Notes: a model not told the origin generated them from the letters alone. A stretch of DNA of 64,000 bases from Circinella umbellata (GCA_025093555.1 JAIWNF010000045.1:310001-374000); one strand, 5' to 3'; numbered from the stretch's first letter, positions 35,467-49,110 are shown. A program made the numbers and translations.

Positions 35467-36955
35467 TAGTTTGATTGTTCATGATAGATACAGATAATAA
35501 GGGAATATAGAAAATAATGAATAGGATTGCGAATCTACCCATAAAGATGGGAAAGACATGCGATCTGTTATTTGCCCCTCTCTGAATAAAACAAAAATTT
35601 GTCGACGTTATTAGCGTGGACAATTAGGAGCGTCGCGACTTTTAGTACCTGCATAAAAAATAAATGTAATGCGCAAAAAGCAGTCTAAAAATCCAGTAGA
35701 TTACTTTCGCTTATCTCATACCACATCCATAAAATAAAATGTAGCTGGCGAAAAAGGAGTTTATAGTTATAATTATTTCTTAAAATGTAAATAAAATAAA
35801 GGATCTACATATGCATTTTTTACCTATTGATAAAAAAATAAAAAAAACTTTGTGGGTCGTGTTTGGATAGTTCAAATTCATTTAATTTGGCTCAGGTTGA
35901 AATTATATGGGCTCGTTTTCACTCAGCTAACACGATTGGCCCATTTTTATTTTGATGGCCAAATTCAACTTCCAATGCTGTATTATTTTGTAGTTCATCG
36001 ATAAAAGTACTATTATTATTATTATTATTAGTTCAGTGATAACCATCAACATACAGTAGATTCCCAACATTTTCATATATATTATCAAGTTGTACAAATA
36101 TATTGTAGTAATAAATAAAAATTAACAACAAATTAAAACTACTATCCAGTAACCATTTATAAAAACGCTGTCCGTATACGTGGTTTATTTTGATAGATTT
36201 ATGTAAATGCTGCAATTGGAGAACATAATAACATTAATCAAATAGATATATGCAATTTTTTTTTCCATAATCACTAGCTATCAAAAGAATCTTTTGGATC
36301 AACTGGATATAAAATACTCTTTGAACTTTAGAACCTTCTCAAGACTATGGAATCAACTTTATTAATTATTGTTGTTTTAATAACAACTCACAATTTGAAT
36401 AAAAAGAATTGTTATTTCAAATGTCGACTTGATCTCTTGTATCTACTATTATAACATTTAATCCTAAATCATAATAAACTTCTTTTTAGTACTTTATAAT
36501 GCCTATTACAACAGGTAGCGCTACCTACTGGGCCTAACATCAGAAATATGTTATTTTTTAATAAATTTTCCAATTAAAGTAACTGATCCATATTAGGCAA
36601 CGCATGGTTTACTTAAAACCAATAAGCCAGCTAATTTTTTTATTGGCTGTAGATTCTAATTTTTTTTTTTGAGTACTTATAGCCGGTTACAGTATATTAT
36701 TTTTTATTTTATTTGGTGGTGTACTTCATCTCCTTATAAACAACATCTTTTTCTTTTATAATTTATTTTAATTGACGCAATTTACATAGGGGGTAAATGA
36801 TAATAATAATAATAAATGCCAATTCATTTTCATTTTTTTTTTTTACAAGAAAAAAGAAAAGAGAGATGGATTTGATTTTTTTTTTCTCCTTTTTTTTTGG
36901 TACCTTAATAACAATAATAACCTATATATATTTTTTTTTGTTCTATTATTAAAAG
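35467..36955. other. AT-rich intergenic region upstream of ArfGAP
   Basis: No gene recognised. It contains ATT microsatellites near 36015 and pyrimidine-rich tracts in the last 120 bp before the ArfGAP start, a common look for promoters in this window. The first part may be further MULE debris. Confidence 0.45.
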
Positions 36956-38725
36956 ATGGCTGCAGAATATAAACAAAAACTATACGAGATTCAAAGACGA
37001 GGAGAAAATCGTACCTGTTTTGATTGTGGAGCACCTAATCCACAATGGGCTAGTGTTTCTTATGGTATCTTTATATGTTTGGATTGTTCAGGAATTCATC
37101 GTTCATTTGGTGTACATATTAGGTATTTTTTCCCTTTTTTTTCTCTTTTATATTTTTATATAGTGAATTATTGACGATTCTCTCCCTCTCTCTCTTTTCT
37201 TTTTTATTGTACATATAGTTTTGTTCGTTCAATTAGTATGGATAAATGGTTTGACGATCAATTGAAAAAGATGGAGGTACTTATATATAAAAAAGAAGGA
37301 CATGTTATAAACAAGACAATTTTTTTTTTCATTTATTATATTATATTGTATTATATTATATTGTATTATATTATATTATTTGTATTTATTTATTTATTTG
37401 CTTCTTTTTAGCTTGGTGGTAATGGTAAAGCCAAAGCATTTTTTGAGTCTCAACCAGATTATAATTCAAATATGAATATGCAAGATAAATATAACTCTCA
37501 ATGTGCTGCACTTTATCGTGACAAGGTAAAATAACTTCAAGCGGCGAATTTATTGTAACAAAAAATTTGAATTAAATATGGTTATTTTATATTTTATTAG
37601 TTATCAGCAGAAGCAGAAGGACGTAGCTGGACTCCATCACCTCATGCTACTTCATCTATTAAACGACCAACCACTTCAGGATCAAGTCAATCATTAAATA
37701 CATCTTTGGGTAATAGTCGACCGAATGGAGGATTAAGTACAGGAGGAGGAAGAGGTAGTGGATCTCCATCCAGTTTTAATAGTAACAATAGTAATAATAT
37801 GTCCAGTGATAAGGCAAAGAATGAAGCTTATTTTGCATCTTTGGGTAATGCAAATGAAACTAGACCTGAGTAAGTTATTATACATAATTGCTATATCTAT
37901 TTTATTTTAACAAGTTATTTTTTTTTGTAATAGTCATTTACCACCTAGTCAAGGTGGTAAATTTACTGGATTTGGAAACCCTGCATGTAAGTTTTCTTTT
38001 GTCTGTGCGTCTGTGTATGTGTTATGTGTGTAACTTATATATAATGAAAACTTATCTTTTTATACATAAACATATATAAATTTAGTCGAGAATCAATCTC
38101 GTAAAAATGATTCACCTGATTTGAATGATATTATAAATGATCCTATGCAAGCTATTAATAAGGGATGGTCGTTTTTATCGTATGGTATGGAAGAATTAGG
38201 TAAAGTAGCAGCGAGTGGAGCACGTGTTGCTGCTCAACAAGCTGGACAATTTAGTAGATATGCCAATGAACAATTAAATGATCCAAATTTGAGAAATAAC
38301 GTGAGTGAATATGTTAATACGTTCAGTAAAAAGGTAGCTAATTTTTTAAAATTGTTTTTTGTAGTATAACTGTATAGAGTGAGTATATATTTATTAATAT
38401 GTAATATTATTTTTATATCATTTAGACTCAAGATCTTTATACGAATACTTTTGATACCCGGCCTCAATCTACAAATAGTCAATCTCTTTCACAAAATGAA
38501 GGTGATTTTTTTAATTCGACTATTTCTTCACTTCAACAACAACAAAATAGTCAATATTCAAGTCCTGTGAGTTCACGTAGTGTATCACCTTCTTCTTATG
38601 GTGGATTAAATGGAAATAATACACAACCTAAATCTACATCTTCTGTACGTTCTCGTACACCTTTGAGAGAAGCTACAAAAGCAAAACAAAAGGATGATTC
38701 AGATGATGAATGGGGTGGATGGTAA
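36956..38725 (+). CDS. GCS1: ArfGAP1/Gcs1-type ADP-ribosylation factor GTPase-activating protein
   Basis: Seven exons (36956-37122, 37219-37276, 37412-37525, 37601-37869, 37934-37986, 38086-38333, 38426-38725) join to 402 residues. The ArfGAP zinc finger is complete: Cys21, Cys24, Cys41, Cys44 (CFDCG...CLDCS) with the arginine finger at Arg49 ([21 protein letters not shown]). The middle is Ser/Asn/Gly-rich. The [12 protein letters not shown] and YGM...AA.GA.VAAQQAG region at about 240-290 looks like an amphipathic, lipid-sensing (ALPS-like) helix typical of ArfGAP1/Gcs1. The protein ends DDEWGGW. Family knowledge: it stimulates GTP hydrolysis on Arf1 at the Golgi and controls COPI vesicle traffic. 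A broken paralogous copy of its first two exons lies 4 kb upstream. Confidence 0.92.
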
Positions 38726-39121
38726 ACAATAAAACACTATTATTATTATTATTTTCCATTTGACATTCTATTTTATATTTCTCCATTATTATTCTTATTC
38801 TTATTATAATTATGTGAACCCTTTCTTGCCTACTTCCTTTTCTCTTTCCCGCATGCACAACAACTTTCCCCTCAACCCCTTTCAACTCTTTTGTCACAAC
38901 AAAAATTATTAAAAAAAAAAGTAGAATGGTTTTTTTAATCTTTGCCGTGTCTCTCTCCTTTCTTTTCATTCTCATCCTTTTTTTTTTTCCTATTAGAAAT
39001 TTATATACTTTTTATAAATACGTTTTACTATTTTTTATTTTTTGAAAAAAAAAAAAAAAGTTATTATTAAATGAGGTTTTGATTAAGGAGTATACGTAAG
39101 GGAGGGGAGAGAGAAGGGTGT
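38726..39121. other. Convergent 3' intergenic region
   Basis: Separates the ends of the ArfGAP gene (+) and the glycosyltransferase-like gene (-). T-rich and A-rich runs only; probable 3' untranslated regions and polyadenylation signals. No gene seen. Confidence 0.6.
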
Positions 39122-40537
39122 TTAAACAATCATATTATCTATATGAATACCACAAATTTGAATGGGTTCTAATAAATCTTTTTTAAATTCAAGTTTTATA
39201 GCATTCCATGCTTTAATATTTGAACAATCTTGTAAACGTAATGCAATTCTTTTGGATGTTTCCATGTCTCTGATTCTTTCCACTCGACAATCAATCCATT
39301 GATCCTTTTTTTCCGATACAGAGATTTTAAAAAATGCACCTTGTTCTTTTTCTTCTTCATAATTATAATCCATAATAGGTCTTTGTAAATGCACTAATAC
39401 TCTTTTTGCTGGAATAGTACCCACCATATTTAATCCAACATAATCTCCTTTTCGTGGATCTATTATATAATTCTACTATTAAAAAAAAACCTTTTTTTTT
39501 TCTTTTTTTTTTTTCAAAAGACTTACGTAAAAAAGAATTCCAACATGTATAAGGATTATTATCAACGGCATAATGATAAGCGCCTCGTTGCCACATTTCT
39601 GTAGAAGGTATTTTTCCAGTAAAAGAAGTTTCCCAATCTTGAATACTTGTTACATTAGGTGTAATAAATTCACGTTGATTTTGTATTACTTCTTGATCGA
39701 ATGGATTAATATTTGTTGTAAATAAACAGTGATCATTGGCACAAGAGGCTCGTGCATGACGATCTTTTAAAGGTGGATTGGCTGCTTCATGTGATTGTTC
39801 AGATAATCGTTGTTCTAATCCTTGTAGTGCCTCATACTATTATATCATAAAAATTATAAATTATTAAACCAAATTTGCATTTCAATACTGATATTTTGTG
39901 TGTATGTCTGGCGTGTATTGTGTGTGTGTGTGTGTGTGTATTTTACCATATATCGATATACATATTTTCGATTATTAATCGGATCAATAGAATCATCATC
40001 ATCGCCATTATTATTATTTATATTAAATTCATTTTTACCAGTGGTCAAAAGAGGATTTGAAAGTAACCAAGGATATTGATTAGACCAAATAATGAAATTA
40101 ATATCTGCATGATGATCTAGATGTTGTTCTTCATAGGATGTTATTACTGTTGAAACAAAGGATTCTATTAATGATTTTTGAACAATAGTACCATAACGAA
40201 ATTGTGCATAACCAACATGTAATTCTAAAATTGGGAAGAGGTAAATTGGATTAGTTTTACTCTTTTTTGATACATGTTGTGTAACACACTATGAGAAAAA
40301 AGGTAAGATAAAAGTTTTACCATTTCCATGTTTAAAACGCCACTTTTGATGATCAATAAATGTTGCAGGTCGTGCATTAGCGTGGATAAGATGAGGTGTT
40401 TGAAGAAAATTGGTATATTGAGTATCCATATATAAATTTAATCCTAAATCATCTTGAAAATAACAATGACTATATGTTGCTTTCATACAAGTTGTAAATC
40501 GTGTCATTGAAATGTCATATTCTTTAGAAGATAGTAT

Positions 40538-40572
<35 letters not shown>

Positions 40573-41249
40573 GTGATGATGACGATGATGATTCTGGTTG
40601 AATTATATACAATTGAATATGATCATGTTTTGTACGATTAAAATTAAGATCTTGAAATAACTTTTTATATATAAAGAAGAAGAAGAAGAAGAAGAAGCGT
40701 TAATATCTAATATATATATATATATATACATATATCAAAAGGAGTTATTTATTATTTTACCTCCATAGAAAGCGGTCTACGCGAAAACTTGTTATTATTA
40801 ATATAAATTTCTTTAATAAATGGATATTTTAATAAATGTTGAACAGAATGATAAACAGCTTGTTCATCTTTAGTAACACGATCTACTATTGCTGTTATGG
40901 GGATATAATGATTTTGTTCCAAATTTTCGGTAATAAACATGCTTGGTGTATATAAAGAGTGTCTATTTCGTTCTTGTTCTTGTTGTAGCTGTAAAGACCA
41001 ACTTGGTATGTCTATTTCTGATTCAAAATCCATGAGAGAATAAAAATGGTCCAAAGCATTATATTTGGGTTGTAAAAGACCAATAATAAAAATAAAAAAT
41101 ATAATACAAAACAATAATAAACGTCTTCGTGGACTCATAATATTACATATTCGTAATAAACGTATTTTAATATCACCACGATGACTATTATACATTGAAG
41201 ATATTAAACGTAATGGTAATAGAGTTGATGTTGAAGAAGATTCAAGCAT
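39122..41249 (-). CDS. Type II membrane glycosyltransferase-like protein
   Basis: Five exons (40761-41249, 40321-40660, 39947-40224, 39527-39836, 39122-39459) join in frame to 584 residues. A short basic cytosolic tail is followed by one hydrophobic helix at about 45-60 (LLLFCIIFFIFIIGLL), the layout of Golgi type II enzymes. The text PITAIVDR...HLLKYPFIKEIYINNN and CYFQDDLGLNLYMDTQYTNFLQ...LIHANARP matches a fungal glycosyltransferase family I remember by its YIPVTAI, KYPFIKEI and YFQDDD signatures. The DD pair may serve metal binding, though the usual third acidic residue is replaced here (DDLG). A Ser-rich insert lies at about 185-205. Donor and acceptor sugars cannot be deduced. The C-terminal 110 residues form a beta-rich domain with no name I can support. 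Confidence 0.6.
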
Positions 41250-41981
41250 TATGAACAGAAAAAAACAAAAATAAAAAAAAAAGGAACAAGAAAAAAAAAA
41301 GAGAAAAGAGGAGAAAAAGAGAGTGGAAAAGTCTATTTCCTTTTTTTGTTTATTATGAAAATATTTATGATAATCTTTTAATAACCAAATTTTATATTTA
41401 TTATTATGGTTTTTTTTGTTTGTGTATAACTGTGTGTGATGTGTGTGTTATATGTTGTACCTCCCTAAATACCAAAAAAAAAAAAAGGGAGAAGGGCCTT
41501 TAAAGTCTGGACACCGTTTCAATGCCTTCTTTAAACTTTTGTACTACCTATTCTTAAGTTTATCCAATAGAGAACGACGATCTCCCCTTCATTTTGCTTT
41601 TTATGAGAGCCATTAAAAAATTAAATCGGCGAATACTATTTTACCTGGGTTAAAAAAGTGACATTTTTTTTCTCTTTTTTTGGTAACCCTTTGGATACAG
41701 CTCAATTTAGTAAAAATAGAGATAGATTTTTTTGAAGTTATACAAGGTGATTATAATTAGAAGTTACTTAATATTCACAATTATAAAATAAAAATTACAG
41801 TTTTTATGTGTAAAAGAGGGATTTTCTTTTTTTATATATATAAAAAGTCTAATTAACAAAGAACAAAAGAAGAGAAGAATGATATATACGAGAGAAGAAA
41901 GTTTGTTGCTTGTAAGGTGGGGTTGTTACCTCGGGTAAAAATAAAAATAAAATAGAATAATGGATTAATAAAATGAGAATC
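41250..41981. other. Intergenic region
   Basis: Between the start of the glycosyltransferase-like gene (-) and the end of the IML2-like gene (-). It is purine-rich next to the downstream gene's start (promoter side) and AT-rich elsewhere. No gene seen. Confidence 0.55.
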
Positions 41982-44380
41982 TTATTCTACTACTTCTTTG
42001 TGAGAGGCTGATGTAGTGGTACTAGTATTTTTGGACGATGTGGGTGATAATGGGGGTGATTTTTTTAATGATTTAATTTTCCCATCACAGTTGTGACATT
42101 TGAATACCAAAGCATTTTCCAAGCTATATTTGTTTTTAGCATGTGGTCCCGAGCCAATGTTGTACTGTCCCTTTTCGGCTGACCGTAAAATAAACTGAAT
42201 CTCGGCTTCTGCTCCATCATAATCATGATCATAAATAAGTAATCTTGCTTTTTCATATCTTGTAAAATAATAAACATAATGATCTAATTCAATTTTGTTG
42301 GCATTCTCCAATACAGTATTCACTGATATTTGATGTATTTCACGTAATTTGTCTACATCACTATTGGGTTGTTTTTCTAACAATAACCGAAGTACTTGAG
42401 CTCGTAAGTAATGAACAGTACAAAGATCATCATAATAATGCATGTGTTCTTGATTAGTATTATTAAGGGAGTCCAATTCTTGATTAATCAAATCAAAATT
42501 ATCTTTCAAAATAGATATGGGCATAAAGTCAAACGCAGTAAATGCATTTAATATTTCCAAGTCAGGTAAAATCAAATAATCCTTTTGTTCAATAAATTTC
42601 CTGGATTTACGTGAAACGAATTTCTATGCATTAAAAGGAAAACGGTCAAAAGTTAAAAAATATAATTATTATTTTATATATAACTTTTTTTTTACCTCCA
42701 TCGGAATTGATTTTCCAGCAATTTTTTGCTTTGCACCAGTAACACCTTTCATTAATTCATGCGCTCGTTTATCCTTGTTATTTAATTTATACAAGGCAAC
42801 GCCCTTGAGATACATATAAACCGCCTTGGACCAATTACTTTCCTTGCTTAATTTATCATAAATGTCATAAGCCTTTTGCCAATCTTTTTGAACAAAACTA
42901 ATCACACCTAGTTCCCAATAACAAATATGTTGTAATTGTTTCCAATCGTGTTGTGTATCAATAGCCTTTTGATATTGTTCCTTGGATTTTTCAATTTGAC
43001 TTTGACTGGCCAGCAGTCTACCATAAAAATATAAAAAGAAAACACCTGAAGGATATAATTCCAAATTATATTGTAAAATATATTCGGCAAGGTCTTCATC
43101 CACATTAGGTAAAGGTATCATTTTAGAAAGAACAATATTATACATGAGTAATACCATGTCACATAATTGTCTTCGTAAACCTTCATCAGGTCCTTGGAGG
43201 GGTGGTAAAGAAGTTTGTTTATCAGAACCACGATACTCTTGCCAGTCACCAATAGATTCAAGGACTTGTAAACCATAATCGATATCACTCGTAAATCCAA
43301 ACAATTCAGCTACCTTGACAACAGTGGCAGGAAGTAATGAAAGAACAATATTGAAACATCCAACGCCCAAAGCCACACCAGAAGTGAAATGATCGTCTAA
43401 TTCATAACCCGTGATATCTTTTCCCGCAGCAGCTTCTTCTTTTACAAATTCAATATATTTTTCCAAATTACGATAAGTATTGTAACTGCTACGAATATTA
43501 AGTCCTTCACGTAGGAATGCAACAATACTTTCATCATAAACAATACTGAGTAGTGCTTTTAATAAATAAGCTTCTGCATAAACGAGTTCCTAGAAAATAA
43601 TGATTGAAATTTTTAACCCTTGGAAAAATATATAATGATTAGAACATTCCCCCCCCCGGTCCGCCGCAGTATATCAACCTTCCCCCCCCTCACCAGTTTC
43701 AATCCTGTTATTCTTTGCCCCCCCCTTCACTCGTTCTTCACCCAAATCATCCATTGAATGAACTACTCAATAAATGGGATACAACCACTTACAGCATGAC
43801 GTTGAACTCTCGACATTGCTTTTAACTGTTGAATTTGATTTCCTTTGACCCAAGTAGTAATATTATCCAAGAACCCAACACCCTTTTTTTGTTGAGCACT
43901 GGCTAGATGAATCGTATGTTTCAAGGCATGCATCGTCTTTTCGACATCCGTTTGCTCAAATGTCATGGCGCTCTTTAAAAACAAGATAAAACCATACCCA
44001 AGAGAATAATACATGCTTGTTTTGTGTTTCGGGACAAGTATTTCTTCGGCTTCTTTAATATGTGAATCTAAGAAATAATCCAAAGCTCGACGTACTTGCA
44101 AAATATCTTCCATCATACGCGTATCTTCAACACTTTCTTTATCATGAGAGGAGGAATGAAATGACTTTAAGTTTAATCGTGATAATGATCGTAACGATGG
44201 TGCTGGCGATGCTCGGCCATTGGTCATAGTGTTGTCATGATGAGTGTTGTCATGGTTTGTTGTTGTTAGTGGTAACGAAGAAGACGATCCATTTTTATGA
44301 AGTCCTCCAACTAAATTTTTAAGTTGTTTTGGAGCAGGTTTATCTTCTTTTAAAGAATGAAACCCTATCCACTGTGGCAT
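41982..44380 (-). CDS. IML2: IML2/TTC39 family tetratricopeptide protein
   Basis: Exons 43793-44380, 42696-43589 and 41982-42623 join to 707 residues. After a Ser-rich N-terminal segment comes the IML2/TTC39 core: LQVRRALDYFLDSHIKEAEEIL, YYSLGYGFILFLKSAMTFE, ELVYAEAYLLKALLSI, FTSGVALGVGCFNIVLSLLPATVVKVAELFGF, then TPR-like helices (QYQKAIDTQHDWKQLQHICYWELGV, LYKLNNKDKRAHELM). This pattern, including GVG.FN...SLLP and the following FGF.SD...GL..L, is characteristic. Yeast Iml2 acts at mitochondria and lipid droplets in clearance of protein inclusions. The C-terminal tail contains CHNCDGKIKSL. Intron 1 carries unusual G-runs on the coding strand. Confidence 0.85.
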
Positions 44381-45478
44381 TATTTACAAGATAGATATAG
44401 ATATATATGTATATAATGGAAAAAAAAAAGAGGAAAGAATAGTTGAATAGGGCAAATAATGACTAAAAAAAAAAGAGGAAAAGAAAAATTAAGAAGCAGG
44501 GGAGAAAACCTTTTTTTTTTTTCGAGAAAAGAAACGTAGCTCTTTTTTAAAAAGTAGTTTTTCCTTATGATGGGGTTTATTTATTTATTTGCGCCTCTCT
44601 CTTTCTCTTTTATGGTTCGGGACCAATTTAACCGAATTAAACTTTTCCGCTGTGTTGAATTTTATATTATTATTTATATTTGAATTTAACTAAAAAAGAA
44701 AGATAAATTTCTATCTTTTTCCCCTGTTCTTTCTCGTTCTTATAATATTTATATATACTCATTCGTTTAAAGGTTATCTTTATATAGAAAAGAAAAGATT
44801 TATAATTCGATGCATAAAGTAACACCAACATTCTAGAACAATGCATACTATTTTTTCTTATTGTCAAGTAGTGGTTTTTTTTTTGTTTTGCCTCTCTGAG
44901 TACATACATATATGTATAACATGCACAAGTGGCGAATCCACAATAAATAGGTTTTATCACAAGCGTTATGTATGTGTGTAGTTAGTAATTCATTATATTG
45001 AGTAAAGAATTCATGTAGAAGAAGTTTAAATTTTTTTTTTTTTTTTTTTTTGCTTTAACTGTCAAACATTTTATTCCCAGTCCGGCATAATTTTTTCCCA
45101 TATCCGCCTTTAATTAATAAGGGTGCCTAATAATAGGTAAGGATAACATTCAGTGTGTCTTCATGCATAATTGTGTTGTAACGAAGCATATATATATGTA
45201 TATACGGATTGTATCAAGTATAATCCATAAGTATATGAAATTATGTCATTATGTTCCTGTATAGTGCTACCAGTTACGAAATTTTCATCCATACAAATAA
45301 ATATACATCCGTATTATAAATTGGTATGCTAACTTGTAAATATTATAATAAGAACGATAAGTTATTTGTTTTTATATGTTTGTAATTGACAGGCAGTAAG
45401 TAATAGTAATAGTAGTATTTGTATTATTATTATTATTATTATTATTATAAACAACTATTAAAGAATTAAAAAAAAAAA
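44381..45478. other. Intergenic region upstream of the IML2-like gene
   Basis: 1.1 kb with no supported gene. It contains CT-rich tracts and long homopolymers near the IML2-like start, and ATT microsatellites near 45424. Probably promoter of the IML2-like gene plus the 3' end of the HMG-box gene. Confidence 0.55.
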
Positions 45479-46940
45479 CTAATCATATCTTCTGTTCTTC
45501 CTAAGTAATCTCTTCTTTTCCAATTTCTTTTTTTCATCCGTTGCTCTTCTTCGAGCATAAGAGCGTTGCATATGTGCTTCATAATATGCAGGATTTTCTT
45601 TCTTAAATTTTTCCATTAATTCTTTTGCTTCATCAACAAATCTTTGTTGTCCTTCCTTTCCTAAATCTTTCCATCCTTGAGCAATAAGAGCATTACGATC
45701 TTGCATTTTAATACCAGGATGTTGCACTTTGATTTGTGGTGAAATAAACTTTGTATATTGAATATAACTGTTTCCAGGTAATTTTTGATTTCGTTGTCGT
45801 ACATGTCGTTGTTCATTGAGTTCTTTACGAAATTCTTCAGATTCTTTTTTATAACGTTCTCGTTCACTCTAAGTTGTTATTTATATATTTACGTTAGTAA
45901 GTGAGTTCTATTCTATCCTCGTCATTTGAAAAAAAAAAGTGTCTATTTTTTACCTCTGGAAGACTATGGTATATTTCCGATAATTTTTGTTGAATTTCTG
46001 GACCATTTAATTCTTCATTTTCTTCTGCAATTTTATGACGGTACTCGGCATTAAAGAGCATCCAAGGACTTTTACGATTGGCAGGTCTTGGTTTATAAAT
46101 AGCTTTTTTACTTTTTTTAGGATTTCTAGATCTTTTTGATATGGGTTCTTCATAAACGTCTTCCATGTCTGAAAAAACACTGTCATTATCAGATTCATCA
46201 CGCATTTCTTTCAAGGGTCGTTTATTTTTTGTTGGTGCTGGTTGCTGTTTTTGTTTATCGGGCTTCTCTTCTTCAGGAGCATCACTATCATTAAAATCTG
46301 GTTCAAATTCTGATCCAGAGGATGCTTGATATTGTTCTGCATATGTTTCGTCATTATTGTCCATTGTTTGTTTCATATTTTTTGATTTTAATACTTTTTT
46401 AGGCCATGTTGTTAATAAACTAGCACTTTCTTCCTCCTCCTCCTCCTCCTCCTCTTCTTCTTCTTGACTTGAACCCATGGTAGATTGTTTTAATAATTTT
46501 AATGCTTTGATTCTTTCTTCCGTTTTTGAAAAAATTCTATCAAGTTGTTGATCTACCAATCCTTCTTCTTCTTCTTCTTCTTCTTCTCCACTATTATTTT
46601 CATTTTCTGTAGATTCATAACTGAATAATGACCGCATGGGTTCTTTGCCTTTGCTCTTTTTGGTTGTGTCAATGGATGTTTTAGTAATATTGGTTACTTC
46701 AAAAGTATTTTTGGGCTTTTGCCAATTCCAACTATGTTTGCATTTTTTACAAATACTAAATGTTTTGAAAAGTAATTAAATTTAACGCGTGTAAAAAAAT
46801 ACCATATTATTATAATCGACTTACGCTTTTCCTGCAAGAACACCATGCCGACGAAAATCTGCATCGTCACTACCACAATTAGGACAATCCCAAATAATAT
46901 CTTGACTTGCTTCTAATGTTGCTTCAGAATAACTTGTCAT
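45479..46940 (-). CDS. Zinc-ribbon and HMG-box protein
   Basis: Exons 46825-46940, 45954-46755 and 45479-45868 join to 435 residues. An N-terminal zinc ribbon is formed by CPNCG at about 19-23 and CKKC at about 41-44. Two poly-Glu tracts and a basic segment (KRSRNPKKSKK) follow. The basic-aromatic text RPANRKSPWMLFNAEYRHKIAEEN...QKLSEIYHSLPESERERYKKESEE matches one HMG box. A second box is weaker (YIQYTKFISPQIKVQHP...GWKDLGKEGQQRFVDEAKE). The protein is likely nuclear and chromatin-associated. I do not know a named protein with this exact combination. Intron 2 splits the first HMG box. Confidence 0.75.
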
Positions 46941-47097
46941 TATAAGAAAATGTATAAAACAAAAAGAATCAAAAGATTGGGGGAGAAAAGGTGGGGGGGG
47001 GAAACAAAAAGGTGCGGGTTGTTTCTTTCAAAAAAAAAAAAAAAAACAATTATTGTCGCGTTTTTTTTCTTTCCAAGTTGTCGCTACTATAAAAAAA

Positions 47098-49110
47098 ATG
47101 CCAGACTTTTTTTTTTTTTAATCCATTATCCCATGAACTCATCTCGTCCATCTTTTCATATCTTACTCAAAAAGAATGTCTTGAAGCCATGACTGTTAGT
47201 CACCCATGGTTTGACAATATACCTCATCATGTGAATGATACTTTGTGGTCTAAAATCAATTTTTTTTTTCATGGGACACACGGAAAAAAAAAGGAATATT
47301 CGTTTATTACAATGTCTTGGACCTCATCTACAAACAGTAATGCTTGCATTCCATCAATGGAAAGGGATTTTCAAAGCCTTTCAAGAATATAATGTTTTAC
47401 CTGAATCTTCAAGTAAATAACATTTATTATTTATTTAAGGAGAATGGTATATGTATTCAAATATTCAAAACTATTTTTTTAGCCACCCACCCTAATTTTA
47501 TCATTTTTCTTTTCCTTTTTTAGCTATTTATCAAGGTCCAAAAAATAATGCATTTCTTCATATGTTGGAAGTAACATGTTCATCACAACAAAATTTGACA
47601 GAATTAATATTGATGGATTATCCTTCTGGGTATGTCATTATTAAAAGTGGCTCGTGCTTGTCCCAAACAATGGACACATCTTACGATTTCATCTTAATTC
47701 CAATAATGTATCAATGGATCGAGAAGAACAAGACGAAAATGATGACGATAGATTACCACTACTACCTCATTTTTGCTTTACCTTCATATCGATACTCGAT
47801 TTAGCTTTGACACACAGATTGAACCTTTATTAAGACATTGCCCAGAATTACGTGTTTTTCAAGCATCCAAACTAAATGACGTATTAGAGGAAATTACTCT
47901 TAAAAATATTATGTTCATGGATAACCGTTTACTCGTTTTAAATAATTTCAACTTTACACGTATGATTCAACTATGTCCCAAAATAACATCCATTGATTGT
48001 AATTTCAACGGGTTATGCGAATGGTCGAGTATACCTGATAATGAAAAAAGGGGTGATCACACAAAGTATGGATTGAAAACATTTCGAATTGCATATGATC
48101 AAGGCAACTCTTACGTGCAGAGCATTATTGATTCTGTTGGAACAAGTACAAGATACTCTCGAGGTTTTAAATATTCAAGAACTACCCCTTGGATGATGTT
48201 GAGGAACCAAGATTATACAGCTCCTGGATTATTACAACTTATATTAGCAAAACATGATGGGGAAATTAGGCCCAAAATTAAACCAAGGGATAAAGTTACC
48301 ACGATTACGTGAACTAACTGCAACAGTACTCACAGATACTTTGGGTCGAAATTTTACTTGAATTTTTTTTTACGTCAACATTTACCAACAACGACCTCAA
48401 TCATCGAATACTTTTTGTTTGGAAGAAATAATATTGGGAAATGAACCCTTCATTATTTACAAATAAAGCTGTAAATACATTGATTGGAATGACACAACTG
48501 AAAAGATTGTCATTATCTTTTGGATCGGGCAGATGATTGGTTATTCCCAGTTGCTTTGGTGGAACGTCCTCTTACACCAATACCTACTCATTTCAGTCAA
48601 TTCATTACCTTTCCCACCTCTCTATCAAATTTCGCTTCGTTACGTTTCTGTTAACGGATGAAATCATGGTACAATTAGCAAATCCTCAATCATCAGTGGG
48701 AGAAAATAATAGTATATGCACCTGATGATGATGAATCTACATAGTCCTTGTGAAGTGGACACCGAATGGATTACTTTGATTTGCAACACTTTTACAACAA
48801 CGTCAATCTCAAAAAAAAAAAAAATTCAGGGAATTGGGAATTATCTCATTTTGAAGCATTGGATGGATGATGTTTTGGAAGTATTGGGACGAATTGAAAT
48901 CTTTGATGAGTTTAATAGTATTCGAGTACCCTAATATTACAGATAATGGGATTGCAACGATTTGTAGAGTCATTGAATAATGATACTAGTCAATTCAGTC
49001 AATTTATACGTACGAGTTGTGAACAAATTACTAAAGTGGGGTGAAGAGTCTATCAAACGAAAAATCCATCAATTGCGTAAATCTTTTTCATATCAAAACG
49101 TTTTAGAATA
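47098..49110 (+). pseudogene. Broken F-box/LRR-like gene
   Basis: The N-terminal text SHELISSIFSYLTQKECLEAMTVSHPWFDNI is a good F-box. It is read in frame with ATG 47098 only if a 13-T run (47107-47119) lost one base. A second shift falls at a T run near 47262, after which LQCLGPHLQTVMLAFHQWKGIFKAFQEY continues. An intron (donor about 47412, acceptor about 47523) leads to FLHMLEVTCSSQQNLTELILMDYPSG. Further shifts occur near 47630 and 47770, before LYLHIDTRFSFDTQIEPLLRHCPELRVF and later pieces to about 49110. Leucine-rich-like spacing is visible. At least four lesions, not all in homopolymers, argue for a pseudogene, although assembly errors could explain some. Confidence 0.55.
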
